DNA of 64,000 nt from Branchiostoma floridae. Taxonomy: Eukaryota; Chordata; Leptocardii; Amphioxiformes; Branchiostomatidae. The notes below the pieces were generated by a model. The model did no database searches. It had not been told where the DNA came from and saw nothing but the letters and a program-made list of their open reading frames with translations. Within the stretch, counting starts at the first letter, position 1; every line of letters starts with the position of its first letter. The position numbers and the translations under genes are program-made. The stretch covers positions 2,096,484 through 2,160,483 of the forward strand of contig NC_049997.1 of assembly GCF_000003815.2 (NCBI RefSeq), read 5' to 3'. This document shows, one piece after another, positions 46,140-56,646 of this stretch.

Positions 46140-47210
46140 CTTCGGGAGCACAGGGCCTCAGTAATTCGTCCTCACCTCCTTTGATCTTCGGCAGTCTTCT
46201 TCGCCTCGTGCCATGAGGTGTTTTTGTGTTCTAGGTCTTTCTTCACCCCTCTCCTCCATGACATTCTGGGTCTTCCCCTTCTTCTCTTGCCCTGGAGGTT
46301 ACACTTTAGTACTGCCCTCGTGATGGAAGATGGTGGTTTTCTCAAGGTGTGTCCAATCCATCTCCATTTCTTACGTCTGATTGTTACTTCCACGGGTTCC
46401 TGGAGGTCTTCATTGCTTATCATCTGTACTGTGGCCACCAGATGCCGAGTATGTAGCGAAGTCTTGCATTGATGAAGGTTTTGGAATTACCTGATGTTGT
46501 GTTGTGTCAGGCCCCACGTTTCGCACCCATATAGCAAGATGAACTTCACGTTGGATTCAAAGATCCGCAGCTTTGTTCTGAGGTGGATGTTCCTGGCCCT
46601 CCGTCACTGCTGATGACACTCCCAAAGCACATGAACTCACTGTCTTCAGTTTTGTACGTCTGCAGCACACCGGTCTGGCGCTCCCCACTATTTTGTCTCG
46701 CATCTCTTCGGTTTTTGTTGCCTTTATGGTCAGTCCGACTTGGCCCGAGTTGTGTTCTAGTTTCTGTGCCTTTTCCCTCATCTGGCTGATGCTGTGGCTC
46801 AGGAGGGCGAGGTCATCAGCGAAGTCTAGGTCATCTTACTCTTAGGCCGGACACAGTAAGAAAAAATGACAAAATAGAAAGCCCGATAAAAACGACTAAA
46901 AAAAACGTTAAAAAACAGCCGGAGCCTAACCTCTGCTTGGAGAGTAGGTCATCTAACATGCTTGTCAGTGTCCACTGAATTCCTGTTCTTCCCGCTTCAC
47001 TTTCTTTCATCATCCAGTCAAATACAGTTATAAACAGCAGCGGACTCAGGAGGCACCCTTGTCGTACTCCAGTGGTCAGGTCTCCTTCGTGAGTTACTTG
47101 TGCCTGAAAGCTGGTGTGAAATACTTTTAATCATGCTGATTATCTTTGATGGATACCGTAGTGGGCAAGGAGATTCCACAGTGTAGCCCTGTCAACCGAG
47201 TCGAAACATA
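46140..47210 (-). pseudogene. LINE reverse transcriptase fragment, decayed
   Basis: Minus-strand translation in several frames shows non-LTR reverse transcriptase motifs: FDSVDRATLWNLL (motif A), GVRQGCLLSPLLF (B), DLDFADDLALLSHS (C, FADD), then GLTIKATKTEEM. The C-terminal part reads KKWRWIGHTLRKPPSSITRA and GKRRRGRPRMSWRRG. Stops and frame changes (for example after HYGIHQR and near 46172), and a 108-bp insertion at 46837-46944, break it. The 5' part and endonuclease are missing, as in 5'-truncated LINE copies. The clade is not assigned with confidence. Confidence 0.85.
46837..46944. mobile_element. 108-bp insertion in the LINE, 10-bp target duplication
   Basis: TAGGTCATCT occurs at 46827-46836 and 46945-46954, and removing the insert plus one copy restores DDLDFADDLALL. 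The ends are imperfectly inverted (TTAGGCCGG / CCGGAGCCTAA); the centre is T-rich on the minus strand. Confidence 0.75.
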
Positions 47211-47997
47211 TTTAGAATTAGATAATTTGATCTACGCTCCGCTCTGCAAAATTATAATCAGCGGACACCCCCCACCCCCACCCTGAACCCAATAGAGGCT
47301 GTACAAGAAGTTGCCTGCGTCCGAAAGAACTTGTAGATCCTCACCTCACCTCACCTCACCTCACCTATCTCTTGACCTCAAACTTGTATATACTGAATGT
47401 CAAACATAGTGGAAGACTTCTAAGATTGCGAATTAAAAGAGCTTTTTAAAAAGGCCACGAAATTCCTTCCGCATTTCCCCGTGTTTACAGACAAAAAAAA
47501 ACTACATTCCTTCTAACATCACAGAACCCACACCTTAAAGAAAAAGTGGGATCCTTTGTCTTCCACTGCCGAACCCAAAAAGTTTAGAGTTATCTTTGGA
47601 CTAGAGTGGACATATTCTATACTGTTGTGTTCTACACTGTTTGTTTGTCCCCGTTCATGTCAACTGCAATTAGCCCTCGGGCAGGAATCTGCAATAAACT
47701 ATTATTACTAATTAACTCGCTATTATTAGAACACCGTAAAAAATGTATACAAGAAAACTGTATGATATCTGATGAAGCATACACGAGGTGCAAGTGGTAG
47801 CGCAACACCGTTGCTTGTCCATCTGATCAAATCCCAAAATTTTCCAAATTACAACCCCCATGCAACAATGGGCTCTACCATTCAAAACTTACTCAAGAAC
47901 CCAAAACATAAATCCTGGGTGTACAAATAACTACGTGTGTGTGCGTGTGAGTGCTCGCGCGTTCGTGTTTGGAAGGGGTATGAGTGATTATGAATGC
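47211..47997. other. non-coding stretch with short microsatellite
   Basis: Contains (CACCT)n at about 47341-47367 and a diverged tRNA-SINE-like head near 47785-47834 (GTGGTAGCGCAAC and GATCAAATCCC). No coding sequence supported. Confidence 0.4.
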
Positions 47998-48330
47998 TTT
48001 ACTCAACAACAACACTTCCTCACTTCACTCAGGTTAAAATGAGTACCTAGCTACTGCTAGGGGCGCCCCTCGGATAGGACGAGAAATGGAGGTCCCGTGT
48101 TGGGGGAAAGCCACACGCCACGCACGTTAAAGTACCCACGTGCCTCCGTACAAATCCTTCCGTCTGGAGTTGGTGATTTACTACAAATCACCCGGATGGA
48201 GGCCTGGTGAACCTCCATCTCGTGTCAGCTATACTATACGGTGATTTACATGATTCAACTGGGCGAAAGACCTGGCGCACCCTGTCTTGTATCTGTCAGA
48301 GAAAGGGTAATTACACCTGGGGGTGGTATA
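47998..48330 (+). mobile_element. diverged SINE body, same family as 37533-37910
   Basis: Shares AAATGAGTACCTAGCT, CACGCACGTTAAAG, CAAATCCTTCCGTCTGGAGT, GTGATTTACTACAAATCACC and ATGGAGGCCTGG with the first copy. The normal tRNA head is not directly attached. Confidence 0.65.
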
Positions 48331-48399
48331 AACAGAATCTTACAGAAGTGATACCTTTCTGGGGGAACAGTGCGCCAGCTACAGTTCGGCAGTCTACAT

Positions 48400-48844
48400 C
48401 CACTGTGGCACCGGCGCGTCGAAATATGCAGAAAGTTTGCAAGGACACTGGAACCTGTGCTGCTTCCTCCGTGGCTGTGGTAGTATTTATTCCGCTTATG
48501 GATGTCCACCACTGGGGTCTATCCAAGTGTGTGCATAATGGTGTATAGAGGTCACAAGGTGTATAGAGGTCACAGCCCAGGATAACCCTACCTGCCCTGT
48601 TTTGGAGTTTCTGTAGTTTGTCTATGTAAACCTTGTTGCCTTGGTTCCAGACAGTACTACAGTACTGTATGTGTGGAAGGAAAAGGGATGTATATATTGT
48701 CAGTAAGGCTTGTCTGTTAGTTAAAGGCTTCAGGCACTTCATGATGCCGATAGCTTGCGAGAGTTTCTTTGTGACACGAATGATCATTCCACTGTAGAGC
48801 ACTGTCAATGACTATAATTAAGTACTTAAAAGTGTAAACCTGGT
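48400..48844 (-). pseudogene. second LINE reverse transcriptase remnant (CR1/L2/Jockey-like C-terminus)
   Basis: Minus-strand translation gives VIDSALQWNDH, then after a frameshift VTKKLSQAIGIMKCLKPLTN, LLTIYTSLFLPHIQYCSTVW, and KLQKLQNRAGRVILGCDLYT. This is the thumb/C-terminal region of CR1/L2-like reverse transcriptases. An 18-bp duplication (GGTGTATAGAGGTCACA) and frame changes follow. The 5' side is cut by the gap at 48845. Confidence 0.85.
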
Positions 48845-48944
48845 NNNNNNNNNNNNNNNNNNNNNNNNNNNNNNNNNNNNNNNNNNNNNNNNNNNNNNNN
48901 NNNNNNNNNNNNNNNNNNNNNNNNNNNNNNNNNNNNNNNNNNNN
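48845..48944. other. assembly gap, 100 N
   Basis: Cuts the LINE remnant at 48400-48844. Confidence 0.99.
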
Positions 48945-49239
48945 CAAAGGCATATGCAAGATATCGTAGTGTGTTCCAAACTTTTACCATAGAATGAAAT
49001 ATCTAAAATGATTAACTTTAAGACTCCTTTCTATTTCGATTGAAACATTTCTTTCATAAGATAAAAGCATTGGCCAAGAGAACCTACGACGTCTCTTCAG
49101 ATGGGAAAAACAATACAATGTACTAGTATTTGAAAGACAATAACGTTACAAGCGGTAACGTTACACATCGAAAACTATCTATCTAATCTATTATTGACCT
49201 ACCCTGGGAAAACGCAGACTCCTAACGAGGCACGCAAAG

Positions 49240-49421
49240 TTTACCGATCCCTACAACACGCACGCACGGGACACCCGCCGCCTAACACCCGCCGGCCCTC
49301 GAACCAGCTGGCCCCTACTACCACTTGCAGCGATGTTGGGGACCGGCGTAAGTGGGGCCAGCTGGTAGTGGGGCGGGTGCATAGAGGCTGGAGGGCGCGC
49401 GTTAGGCTGGGGATCGGTAAC
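49240..49421. repeat. GC-rich inverted-repeat element
   Basis: GTTTACCGATCCCTA at the left pairs with GGGGATCGGTAAC at the right, and inner blocks ACCAGCTGGCCCC / GGGGCCAGCTGGT are also inverted. Probably a MITE-like element; no ORF. Confidence 0.5.
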
Positions 49422-49423
49422 TC

Positions 49424-49633
49424 TTATTTGCGAAGCTTCTCGAGCAGGTTTCCCAGGGTATTATTGACCACATCGCCTACTAACCTGCAGAAGTTGATGG
49501 CTCTGTCCCCCAGTTGTGGGAAGAAGTACATGCAGACGAAAACTGCAAGTCCCAGCACTGTGCACAGCACGAACACCAACCATAACAAGATCACCAACAG
49601 GGCTACTGCGATCTCTAACAACATCTTGAACAT
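49424..49633 (-). CDS. possible small single-pass membrane protein, 69 residues
   Basis: Single-exon frame MFKMLLEIAVALLVILLWLV..., with one hydrophobic run at about residues 5-38 and an amphipathic C-terminus ending in KLRK. The composition is less AT-driven than neighbouring chance ORFs. I recognise no family, and no promoter or poly(A) signal was confirmed. It could be a spurious ORF. Confidence 0.3.
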   Translation of the reverse strand: MFKMLLEIAVALLVILLWLVFVLCTVLGLAVFVCMYFFPQLGDRAINFCRLVGDVVNNTLGNLLEKLRK

Positions 49634-50277
49634 GCCTAATATTTATAAGGAACATGAACGTTCTCAAGATAGCGATCAGCAAGGCGTCTTGGTCACTAAG
49701 GCAACAACTGTTTGAAGACTTTTAGGTATCTGATAAGGTTGTTCTGTATTACTACACTCTAGGTGTACTGTGGTCTCCTTGTATTCCTATACTTCCAAAC
49801 TGAGTCATAAAGTCAGATGTCCCCAACGCTTACGTGTACTTCCGGGTTTTCAACATGCAACAGTTTCAGGTGTTGGTTTTCCTCAAATGATACAGTCAAA
49901 GTGTCGTGTTTGTGCTTCATTAATGATGAAGCTTGTCCCAGGAAACAGTCAGCTCCTCGTCCTTCTAGATTTGTCCGATCGTGAAGAAATGATATTTTGC
50001 AGACTTCTGTTGACGATGTTGTTGTGGGAGGGTACTAGGGTGGGATCTTGGGATGACCAAGTTGAGTCATTCAAACGTTAATCTCACGTTTGCTCAATTT
50101 CTAACGATCTTAAATCGACGAGATGATCCTTGGTGAAACACCACCTCCCCAAGATCAAAAGTTGAACATCTGTGGCTATGAAAACTGAAGAAAACACCAG
50201 GCGCACAATTACAAGTCGACTACAGATAACCTTGCTTCCGCACAGCTGACTATGGGTCAAAGGTCAGCCAGACCAAA

Positions 50278-50728
50278 ATGGCTGCCACGGGTGTGTTGGC
50301 GATAGGGTTTGTCGGTTTGTTGGCAGTTTTCGCGCTGCTGAGGTTGTTCTTCGTGTTCAGAGGATTGGGAAAAGACAGAAAACCCTTGGCAAGATCCGAT
50401 GGCACCATCAGGACGTTAGTTGTTGTCGGTTCAGGTGAGAAATACGCGTTAAGCCTCGGGGGGAGGGGCGAACGTTAACGGGACTGTCCTGCGAACTTTG
50501 AGCGTTTACAATTCCGATCTAAGCTAAATTTTCACGTTTAGTATAAACTTTATGATATCTTTATATTGCACATTTGCAGGAGGCCACACAACTGAGGTTC
50601 TACGTCTCATGAGTGGGCTGTCAGACACGTATTCCCCGCGCTATTACATCATCGCTGAGACAGACCAAATGAGCGAGGAAAAAGTTCACAGGTTCGAGAG
50701 AGGAAAACATCCAGGAAAGAAGGGCGTG
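50278..50728 (+). CDS. ALG14: ALG14, UDP-GlcNAc transferase membrane subunit, exons 1-2 (partial)
   Basis: Exon 1 is 50278-50434 (ATG at 50278, donor GTGAGA, phase 1); exon 2 is 50580-50728 (acceptor TTTGCAG, donor GTAAGT, phase 0). The protein starts with a hydrophobic anchor (about residues 3-27) and continues with LVVVGSGGHTTEVLRLMSGL and YSPRYYIIAETDQMSEEKVH, the conserved start of ALG14. ALG14 is the ER membrane anchor that recruits ALG13 to form the transferase adding the second GlcNAc to dolichol-PP-GlcNAc in N-glycan synthesis. About 101 of an expected 215 or so residues are present. The contig ends 21 bp after exon 2 and no later exon is seen after the gap. Confidence 0.92.
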
Positions 50729-50749
50729 GTAAGTCTGCCATTCATAGCT

Positions 50750-50849
50750 NNNNNNNNNNNNNNNNNNNNNNNNNNNNNNNNNNNNNNNNNNNNNNNNNNN
50801 NNNNNNNNNNNNNNNNNNNNNNNNNNNNNNNNNNNNNNNNNNNNNNNNN
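50750..50849. other. assembly gap, 100 N
   Basis: Interrupts ALG14 after exon 2. The next contig carries PLD exons on the other strand and no ALG14 exon, so either the missing exons are in the gap or the contig order is wrong. Confidence 0.99.
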
Positions 50850-51014
50850 GTGAAACTTCCCCGTCTCAATTGCATGGGCTAAGACGGACAATAAAATACT
50901 GACTTAAGAACTATTCCAGGTTTTGAGCTATTGTGCCTTTTTCTTCTTGTCTCGAAATACTGACTACAACTCTTCCATGTTTTGAGCTAGGACCCTACAT
51001 GCCCTTGGACCTAC

Positions 51015-52960
51015 CGCTTTTCTCTTCAGGACTTGGTCGAGTCTCCATTTTTCCCCTTCAGCGGCTACGGGACGAATGAGGTAGATCTCTGGACTGAACC
51101 TAAGAAACACAGAGTTTTGATAATCACGTGCTTGAATTCGAATACATTGACAAAGGTTAGACATTGAGGTAGGTTAGATATGATAGATAACAGTTACTCA
51201 AATGGATAAGTTACAAAAGGACAACAGTCTTGCCAAAGACTTGAGCTATTTCAACCAGTAGACATAAAATTCTCACTGGAAGCTTGTATTTGTTAAGATA
51301 AAAGAAAAAAAAGGATGTTTTGCCAATTTATATAATGATGGAAAGGTTGCTAACTTGGAGTATAATACAAGTCAAGGTACAGACAAAAAAGTCAAAACTA
51401 CAAAAATGTACACAGACAGACAAGACAGGATAAAAGGAAAACAAATAAAGCAAAAAGTAAGCATAAAGGAATGACATTGAATAAGGTGCAACCATGGCAT
51501 GTTTATGGGATATTTGAAAATAATTCTACAAGAAAAATAAAGTTGAGGAATGCCTTTATCGAGACTAGTTTGATTGAAGAAACAAGCATGTAGAGGATAT
51601 GACTGAGGACAGTGGTGAAGCATTAGGAGAAATGGCTACCTGCAGTTCTAGGTGCAGAGGATAGGAGGAGTCGGGAATCTGTAGATGTGGAAAGATGGAA
51701 TCATGCATGACTTTCTCTGCACCGCTAAAAAAAACCTATCATATCTTATACACAGATGGATTTGGTGGTCAGAAACCAGGGACACAGAAACACAAAGGGT
51801 TACACAACAATGGTTAGTTCTGTAGTAACGATGGTTTGGTCACAAAACTTGTCCTGGACCAATACATGTACCGTATTCAAAGAGGTTTGACTATCAAAAG
51901 TATCAAAGCCACATGAAGTTAATGCCAATGGAATGAAGAATCCCATGTATAGCAAACAGAAGAAAATCAGTTGTCAGGCTTTTTTCTTGTAAAAACTTGC
52001 AGATTAAAATTTCAGTGTTTTATACTGCGGCAGAAACAAAATACTAAGTCTAAATCTTTTCTACAGTTCAGACGAATGAAAAATGATTTGAGGAGAGAAA
52101 AGTTTCCGTACCACCAGTCAGCGATGAAGATTTCCTCCTTTGCAGCCTCCAAGCCTTCAGCCACAGCAGCCATGTACGAGGCTGCATCCACAAACCTGGA
52201 GAGGGATCGAAAAGCGGCCGGTAACATGACAGTCGCATGATCATCAAGTTGCTCAGTCAGGAATTACCACATTTATCTAGCAGGCTTGTATTTGCATAAC
52301 ATGATATAACTTGTAAGAATGGTATTCCATTTGAAGTCTCCAAAATTTTTTGTCAAAAAAGAAATTGTAAGAAATGGATGAAATTCTGATGCAATGATGA
52401 CCTAGCAGCCATCAAATACACTGGAATGAACTCTATTCTACTGAGACTGCAAGTTTAAAGACAACATACATGTGTAGACCACCTGATAACACATTGGAAA
52501 TGAGGTATCAGGTCAGTCAAGGATCAAAAAGTGTCTATCTGTTTAATATAGTCTGTTGTACAATTAGAAATTCATAGGAGCAATGTACATGCTTGGCTGA
52601 TCGCTTGGAGTATGTCATAATGTACATTACTTTTTAATGATAGACTGCAGAAAAACTGGACAGCATATGACAGAGTGCAACAGAGTATCCAGATCAAGGA
52701 GTGGCCACATCAGGGGCCACAACAGAACAGAAACCTTCCAGAGGCGCACAGATGGTCTCCTGAGACCGGACTGCCAAAGAGCAGAAAAACTGGGTGGAAT
52801 AATTTCCTACCATTGTGCCTGTGTGTCCGTCCTGACTGGTGCGAATGAGTTGAACCTGTTCCACCGAGTGAAGTCCCTCCCGTAGCGCTTCACAGTCAGC
52901 TCGATCCCACGCTTCCACTCTTCCAGCTTACGGGCCGTCCAACATTCCACCAGCAGGCGC
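51015..52960 (-). CDS. PLD1/2: phospholipase D (PLD1/PLD2 type), three internal exons (partial)
   Basis: Minus-strand exons 52811-52960, 52112-52195 and 51015-51099, joined in phase (2, 2, 0) by GT-AG introns. They encode RLLVECWTARKLEEWKRGIE, RDFTRWNRFNSFAPVRTDTQ-AQW, then [39 protein letters not shown], then EKWRLDQVLKRKA. This is the end of the PH region and the start of the catalytic domain of PX-PH PLDs, which hydrolyse phosphatidylcholine to phosphatidic acid at membranes. The two HKD catalytic motifs are beyond the exons seen. The 5' PX exons and the 3' half are not in this contig. One ortholog of vertebrate PLD1 and PLD2 is likely. Confidence 0.9.
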
Positions 52961-53162
52961 CTGAAAAACATGTCATCTCCATGTCGTATTCCAACTTTGG
53001 TGATTAAAGCTTAACACTGTAGTTTCTACAAGTCAAACAGTTCTCCCATGACATTGTCTGGTCCCCTAATCAACCTACTGATGCTTGGTATCTGTATCCA
53101 ATATACATTTGCTGGCAAGCAGTACAGCAGCAGTTAGTTATATTACAGTGAGTGACCTTCCT

Positions 53163-53262
53163 NNNNNNNNNNNNNNNNNNNNNNNNNNNNNNNNNNNNNN
53201 NNNNNNNNNNNNNNNNNNNNNNNNNNNNNNNNNNNNNNNNNNNNNNNNNNNNNNNNNNNNNN
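53163..53262. other. assembly gap, 100 N
   Basis: No feature crosses this join. Confidence 0.99.
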
Positions 53263-53306
53263 GTCTGGCTACAAGTATTGTTTAAGCTTCATTGTATTTC
53301 ATTTAA

Positions 53307-54267
53307 CCCTCACACCACCGTATGGGGTCAAAACTGACCCCAGACGTATATCAATATGTGCCATTATGACATTTCTGGTTGAAAACAAATTTCCTCCTAT
53401 GAGTTTGTTTGTATATATGTCTTATAACTTCTCATACGTTTTTACCGAGATTGGCCCATTTTTGATTAAGTTATCATAGAAATTTTATGTATGGTCCAGT
53501 GGGGTCAAAAATGACCCCAGCATTTTTGTAAATAAACTTTTGAGACCCACGCCTAAACTGCTTATTGTATGATCACGAAATTTTTATAGAATGATGTACA
53601 TGTGCAACGAAATCATGGTGACAAGTTTTGTGTTGTTGTCATGTTATATGACGACGCCATGACGTCATTTAGATTAAATCGGCCGCCATCTTGGATTTTG
53701 ACTTATGATGTCATCAAATTAGCATAAATTATGAATATTGAATCGTGAAATTTACGTTGAATTTTATAAGATGTCATGCACAAGTGTAATTTGCCAAGAA
53801 AGTCTTACAACTTGAACGTTTAAGCCAAAATTAGAAAATTGCGTAATAAATATGGCTGTCAGAATTCCGTTGCCATGGCAACATGAAAAATAATGAACTT
53901 TTTTTATTCACTGAAATTGCTTGCTGTCAACATTGTCTCAAAAAGGACCAAGTTTGGTGGCCCTAGCATAAGCTATTTAGGGGCTATGTGACTTTGAAGT
54001 TGGTGCAGGCATAAAAAAACCTTACCCGGTCTGAATAGTGTTAGTGCAAAATGTGGACCTCCCGATCTTTTGCATAAATTATGATAATGAGTTAGAATTA
54101 TTCTCACCTAATCATGTCAAACTGTCCCACATAGATTAATGAAGCTATACATATATACAAATCACAGAAAGAGTCACCAAAAAACTGTATTTGTACAAAA
54201 CGTTTTGGGGTCAGTTTTGACCCCATACGGTAATCTACGTCACAAAAAACGTACGGTGGTTTGAGGG
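53307..54267. mobile_element. piggyBac-like non-autonomous element, 961 bp
   Basis: Left end TTAA-CCCTCACACCACCGTA and right end, inverted, CCCTCAAACCACCGTACG. Both arms contain CCGTATGGGGTCAAAACTGA with the palindrome TGGGGTCAAAACTGACCCCA, and a third such palindrome lies near 53500. CCC-type ends next to TTAA are typical of piggyBac. The right-hand target site reads TACA instead of TTAA, so one side has mutated. The interior has no transposase. Confidence 0.75.
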
Positions 54268-54295
54268 TACACGTTTGGCACCCAGACCCAAACTG

Positions 54296-54395
54296 NNNNN
54301 NNNNNNNNNNNNNNNNNNNNNNNNNNNNNNNNNNNNNNNNNNNNNNNNNNNNNNNNNNNNNNNNNNNNNNNNNNNNNNNNNNNNNNNNNNNNNNN
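54296..54395. other. assembly gap, 100 N
   Basis: Cuts the LINE ORF1 on its 3' side. Confidence 0.99.
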
Positions 54396-54718
54396 AACTC
54401 GCGCACCCGACCACGTAGCGTGCTCACATCGGTCGTGAGACCTTCCACTTTCGTGTCCAGAGTACGTATTTGCGCTGAAAGCTTCTCTCCCACGGCGTTG
54501 AATTCCGCTAAGACAGTCTCCTGTTGTTTCTGAACTTGTGATAAGATCAGTTGAGCCAGTGTCTGCAGCTCTGGTGAGAGGGATGTCATGGTCACCTTTT
54601 CTGAACCGGCGTCGGACCGAGAGGTGGCCATTTTCGGCGTCTTGGGAGGGGGGTTCTTTTGCGACGGACTTTTCCCCTCCGTGCTGGAGCCAGTAGACGT
54701 TCGGTTGCGTTTTTTCAT
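54396..54718 (-). CDS. L1/Tx1-like LINE ORF1, N-terminal part (partial)
   Basis: From Met at 54718: MKKRNRTSTGSSTEGKSPSQ, then a basic Pro/Ser-rich segment, then a heptad-rich coiled coil (SPELQTLAQLILSQVQKQQE ... TLDTKVEGLTTDVSTLRGRV). A basic N-terminus followed by a coiled coil is the layout of L1-type ORF1 RNA-binding proteins. The reading continues upstream to 54799, but the Met at 54718 fits better. The RRM and C-terminal parts are lost in the gap. Confidence 0.6.
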
Positions 54719-55223
54719 CAGCCAGGCGAAGTCTATAGGTAGTAGAGCAGCAGTTATACTAGTATGGAGACAGTCTGGGCTGTTTTGGGGCACGGACAAG
54801 TCAAAAGCCTAGGCTTTAATTTATTCCAAAATAAAAGCTTCTTATAAAAAAACTGCGTGAAAAATGCGGTTGCCTGTGTTCATTGACTTGTTCATGCTCA
54901 GAAACTCTTTGTAAGCTGATATTGTGAGATAATACATTTACCATTGTCACTTACCCACTCGAGGTTGTGTTATATGTTTTCAAATGAAGATCGTAATACA
55001 TTTATACATGCAATATGATCGCGATATGACGTTTCCGGTAATACTAGGAAATGTATGCATTAAATATACCCTGTTGCCCACGGTAACAACTTACGTAAAA
55101 GGTCGTTTTGCTTATAGCGCTGTTTACACCCTACACGTACCACAGACAATTTACTTACTCAACGAAGAAGTCCTGCTACGCTTTTGCTCCTGTAGGCAGA
55201 GCATTACAAGAATCAGCGCCAGC

Positions 55224-56612
55224 ATGTTCAATAACAGTTCTGAGTCCTGGTTGCTTACCGAGCAGACATTTGCTCCCGAGATTTCAAACCTGCTGTCCTG
55301 CTACCGTTGGTTCATGCAAAACAAGACCGCATCCATCGCGCAAGCCAACGAAGCATGCTCCGTGTACGGGGACCTTGTTACAGTCGGAACAGGTACGAAC
55401 ACAATCCTTCAGATGATGGGGCTTTTCATAATCATCAGCAATACTGTTGCTCTCCTGGGAATCATTGCAACGCCTGAACTCAGCAAACTGGTCTCTTTGT
55501 TGCTTTCAAATCTGGCCATTACAGACCTTTTGGCAGGTGTGGCACTTCTTTATCGCAGCGTAGGTCACCTCATACATGATCTTCTGTATGAATTTGTCAT
55601 AACGTTTGTCAACCTAACGGCACTGACTCAATTATTGTCTGCATCAGCTCTGTCCTTACTGTCTATTAACAGCTATGTTGCCATAAGGCATCCTATATTC
55701 TTTCGCACACATGCAGACAAAGCCGAAAGATATGTAGGAATTGTTCTTGCTTGTATATGGGTTAGTTTGTCCTTGCTTACCTTGTCGCCTAGTATGGGTA
55801 TGAATTGTATAGACATGCATATTTTGACCACTGGAACTTGTGTTTCATACTACCCGGTGGCAATTGTCGTTATCTGTGCATCTATATTGTTCTTTTTGTG
55901 CGGTGTCATGATGTTCACAAATATGTCTGTAGTCATAGCTATTAAAGAACGATATAAAAGTAAGCCTGTTAAACCAAAGGCAGTTGAAGAAGAAAGAGGT
56001 ACGGATCAAAACAAGACATTGGCCGTGAAAAATCCTCGTAACATTGCACAGGAGGAGGCACGTAGGAAATTTGAAGGGATTGTCCACAGGGCAAAGACTG
56101 TTATGATTCACGTAGTGGTTGCGTTTTTCTTTTGGCTGCTCCCGTGCATACTCGTCGCGATTTGCAGAATTCGCCCGGACTTGTGCCCCAGTAAGGCCGG
56201 CATATTTGCGAGTATTTGTGCCAACTCAGTCACAAATCCACTAGCAACGTTGATCCGTACACCAGACTTAAGGAAGGTAATCTGGCAAAAGCTGACGAAA
56301 TTTCGCCGGACAGTTTTCTCTGTGTTCATCCGGAACCGAGCTATTGAAGAGGAAGAACAACCTGGACCAGAAATCCCACCACCTTTACAAGGTGCTACAC
56401 AGAAAAACACGCGTATTCTGAAAGAGCTTCAGCCTACTTTGGAAAACAGTGACTGTAAAATCCAAAGTGACGAACAGGAGACCACAGGACAAGATAAAAC
56501 ATCTTACAAAACAGACAGTGAAACCAGAAAAATTATGGTGGACAAAATTACAACGGAGAACTCTGAAAAGGACAGAAATGAACGACAGGCAGTTGTAATT
56601 TTTCATATCTGA
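55224..56612 (+). CDS. intronless rhodopsin-class GPCR, MECA-like, 462 residues
   Basis: Start chosen at 55224 (CAGCATG, MFNNSSESW), which gives an ordinary N-terminus with N-glycosylation sites (N3 or N4, N33); the open frame upstream to 54984 lacks receptor features. Seven hydrophobic segments lie at about 62-82, 88-109, 122-149, 170-190, 209-238, 294-314 and 325-345. TM2 keeps LAITD (D101), TM6 has FWLLP, TM7 has NP (338-339). Two Cys in extracellular loop 2 (C195, C206) and no Cys at the start of TM3 match the melanocortin/EDG/cannabinoid/adenosine group. The TM3 end is NSYVAIRHP instead of DRY, and NPxxY is NPLAT. The long third loop and C-tail are charged. A poly(A) signal AATAAA is at 56641. 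Ligand unknown. Confidence 0.85.
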   Translation: MFNNSSESWLLTEQTFAPEISNLLSCYRWFMQNKTASIAQANEACSVYGDLVTVGTGTNTILQMMGLFIIISNTVALLGIIATPELSKLVSLLLSNLAITDLLAGVALLYRSVGHLIHDLLYEFVITFVNLTALTQLLSASALSLLSINSYVAIRHPIFFRTHADKAERYVGIVLACIWVSLSLLTLSPSMGMNCIDMHILTTGTCVSYYPVAIVVICASILFFLCGVMMFTNMSVVIAIKERYKSKPVKPKAVEEERGTDQNKTLAVKNPRNIAQEEARRKFEGIVHRAKTVMIHVVVAFFFWLLPCILVAICRIRPDLCPSKAGIFASICANSVTNPLATLIRTPDLRKVIWQKLTKFRRTVFSVFIRNRAIEEEEQPGPEIPPPLQGATQKNTRILKELQPTLENSDCKIQSDEQETTGQDKTSYKTDSETRKIMVDKITTENSEKDRNERQAVVIFHI

Positions 56613-56640
56613 AATTCAGAAATGAATCTTGCTAACGTTG

Positions 56641-56646
56641 AATAAA
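56641..56646 (+). terminator. poly(A) signal of the GPCR gene
   Basis: AATAAA 28 bases after the stop codon. Confidence 0.5.
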
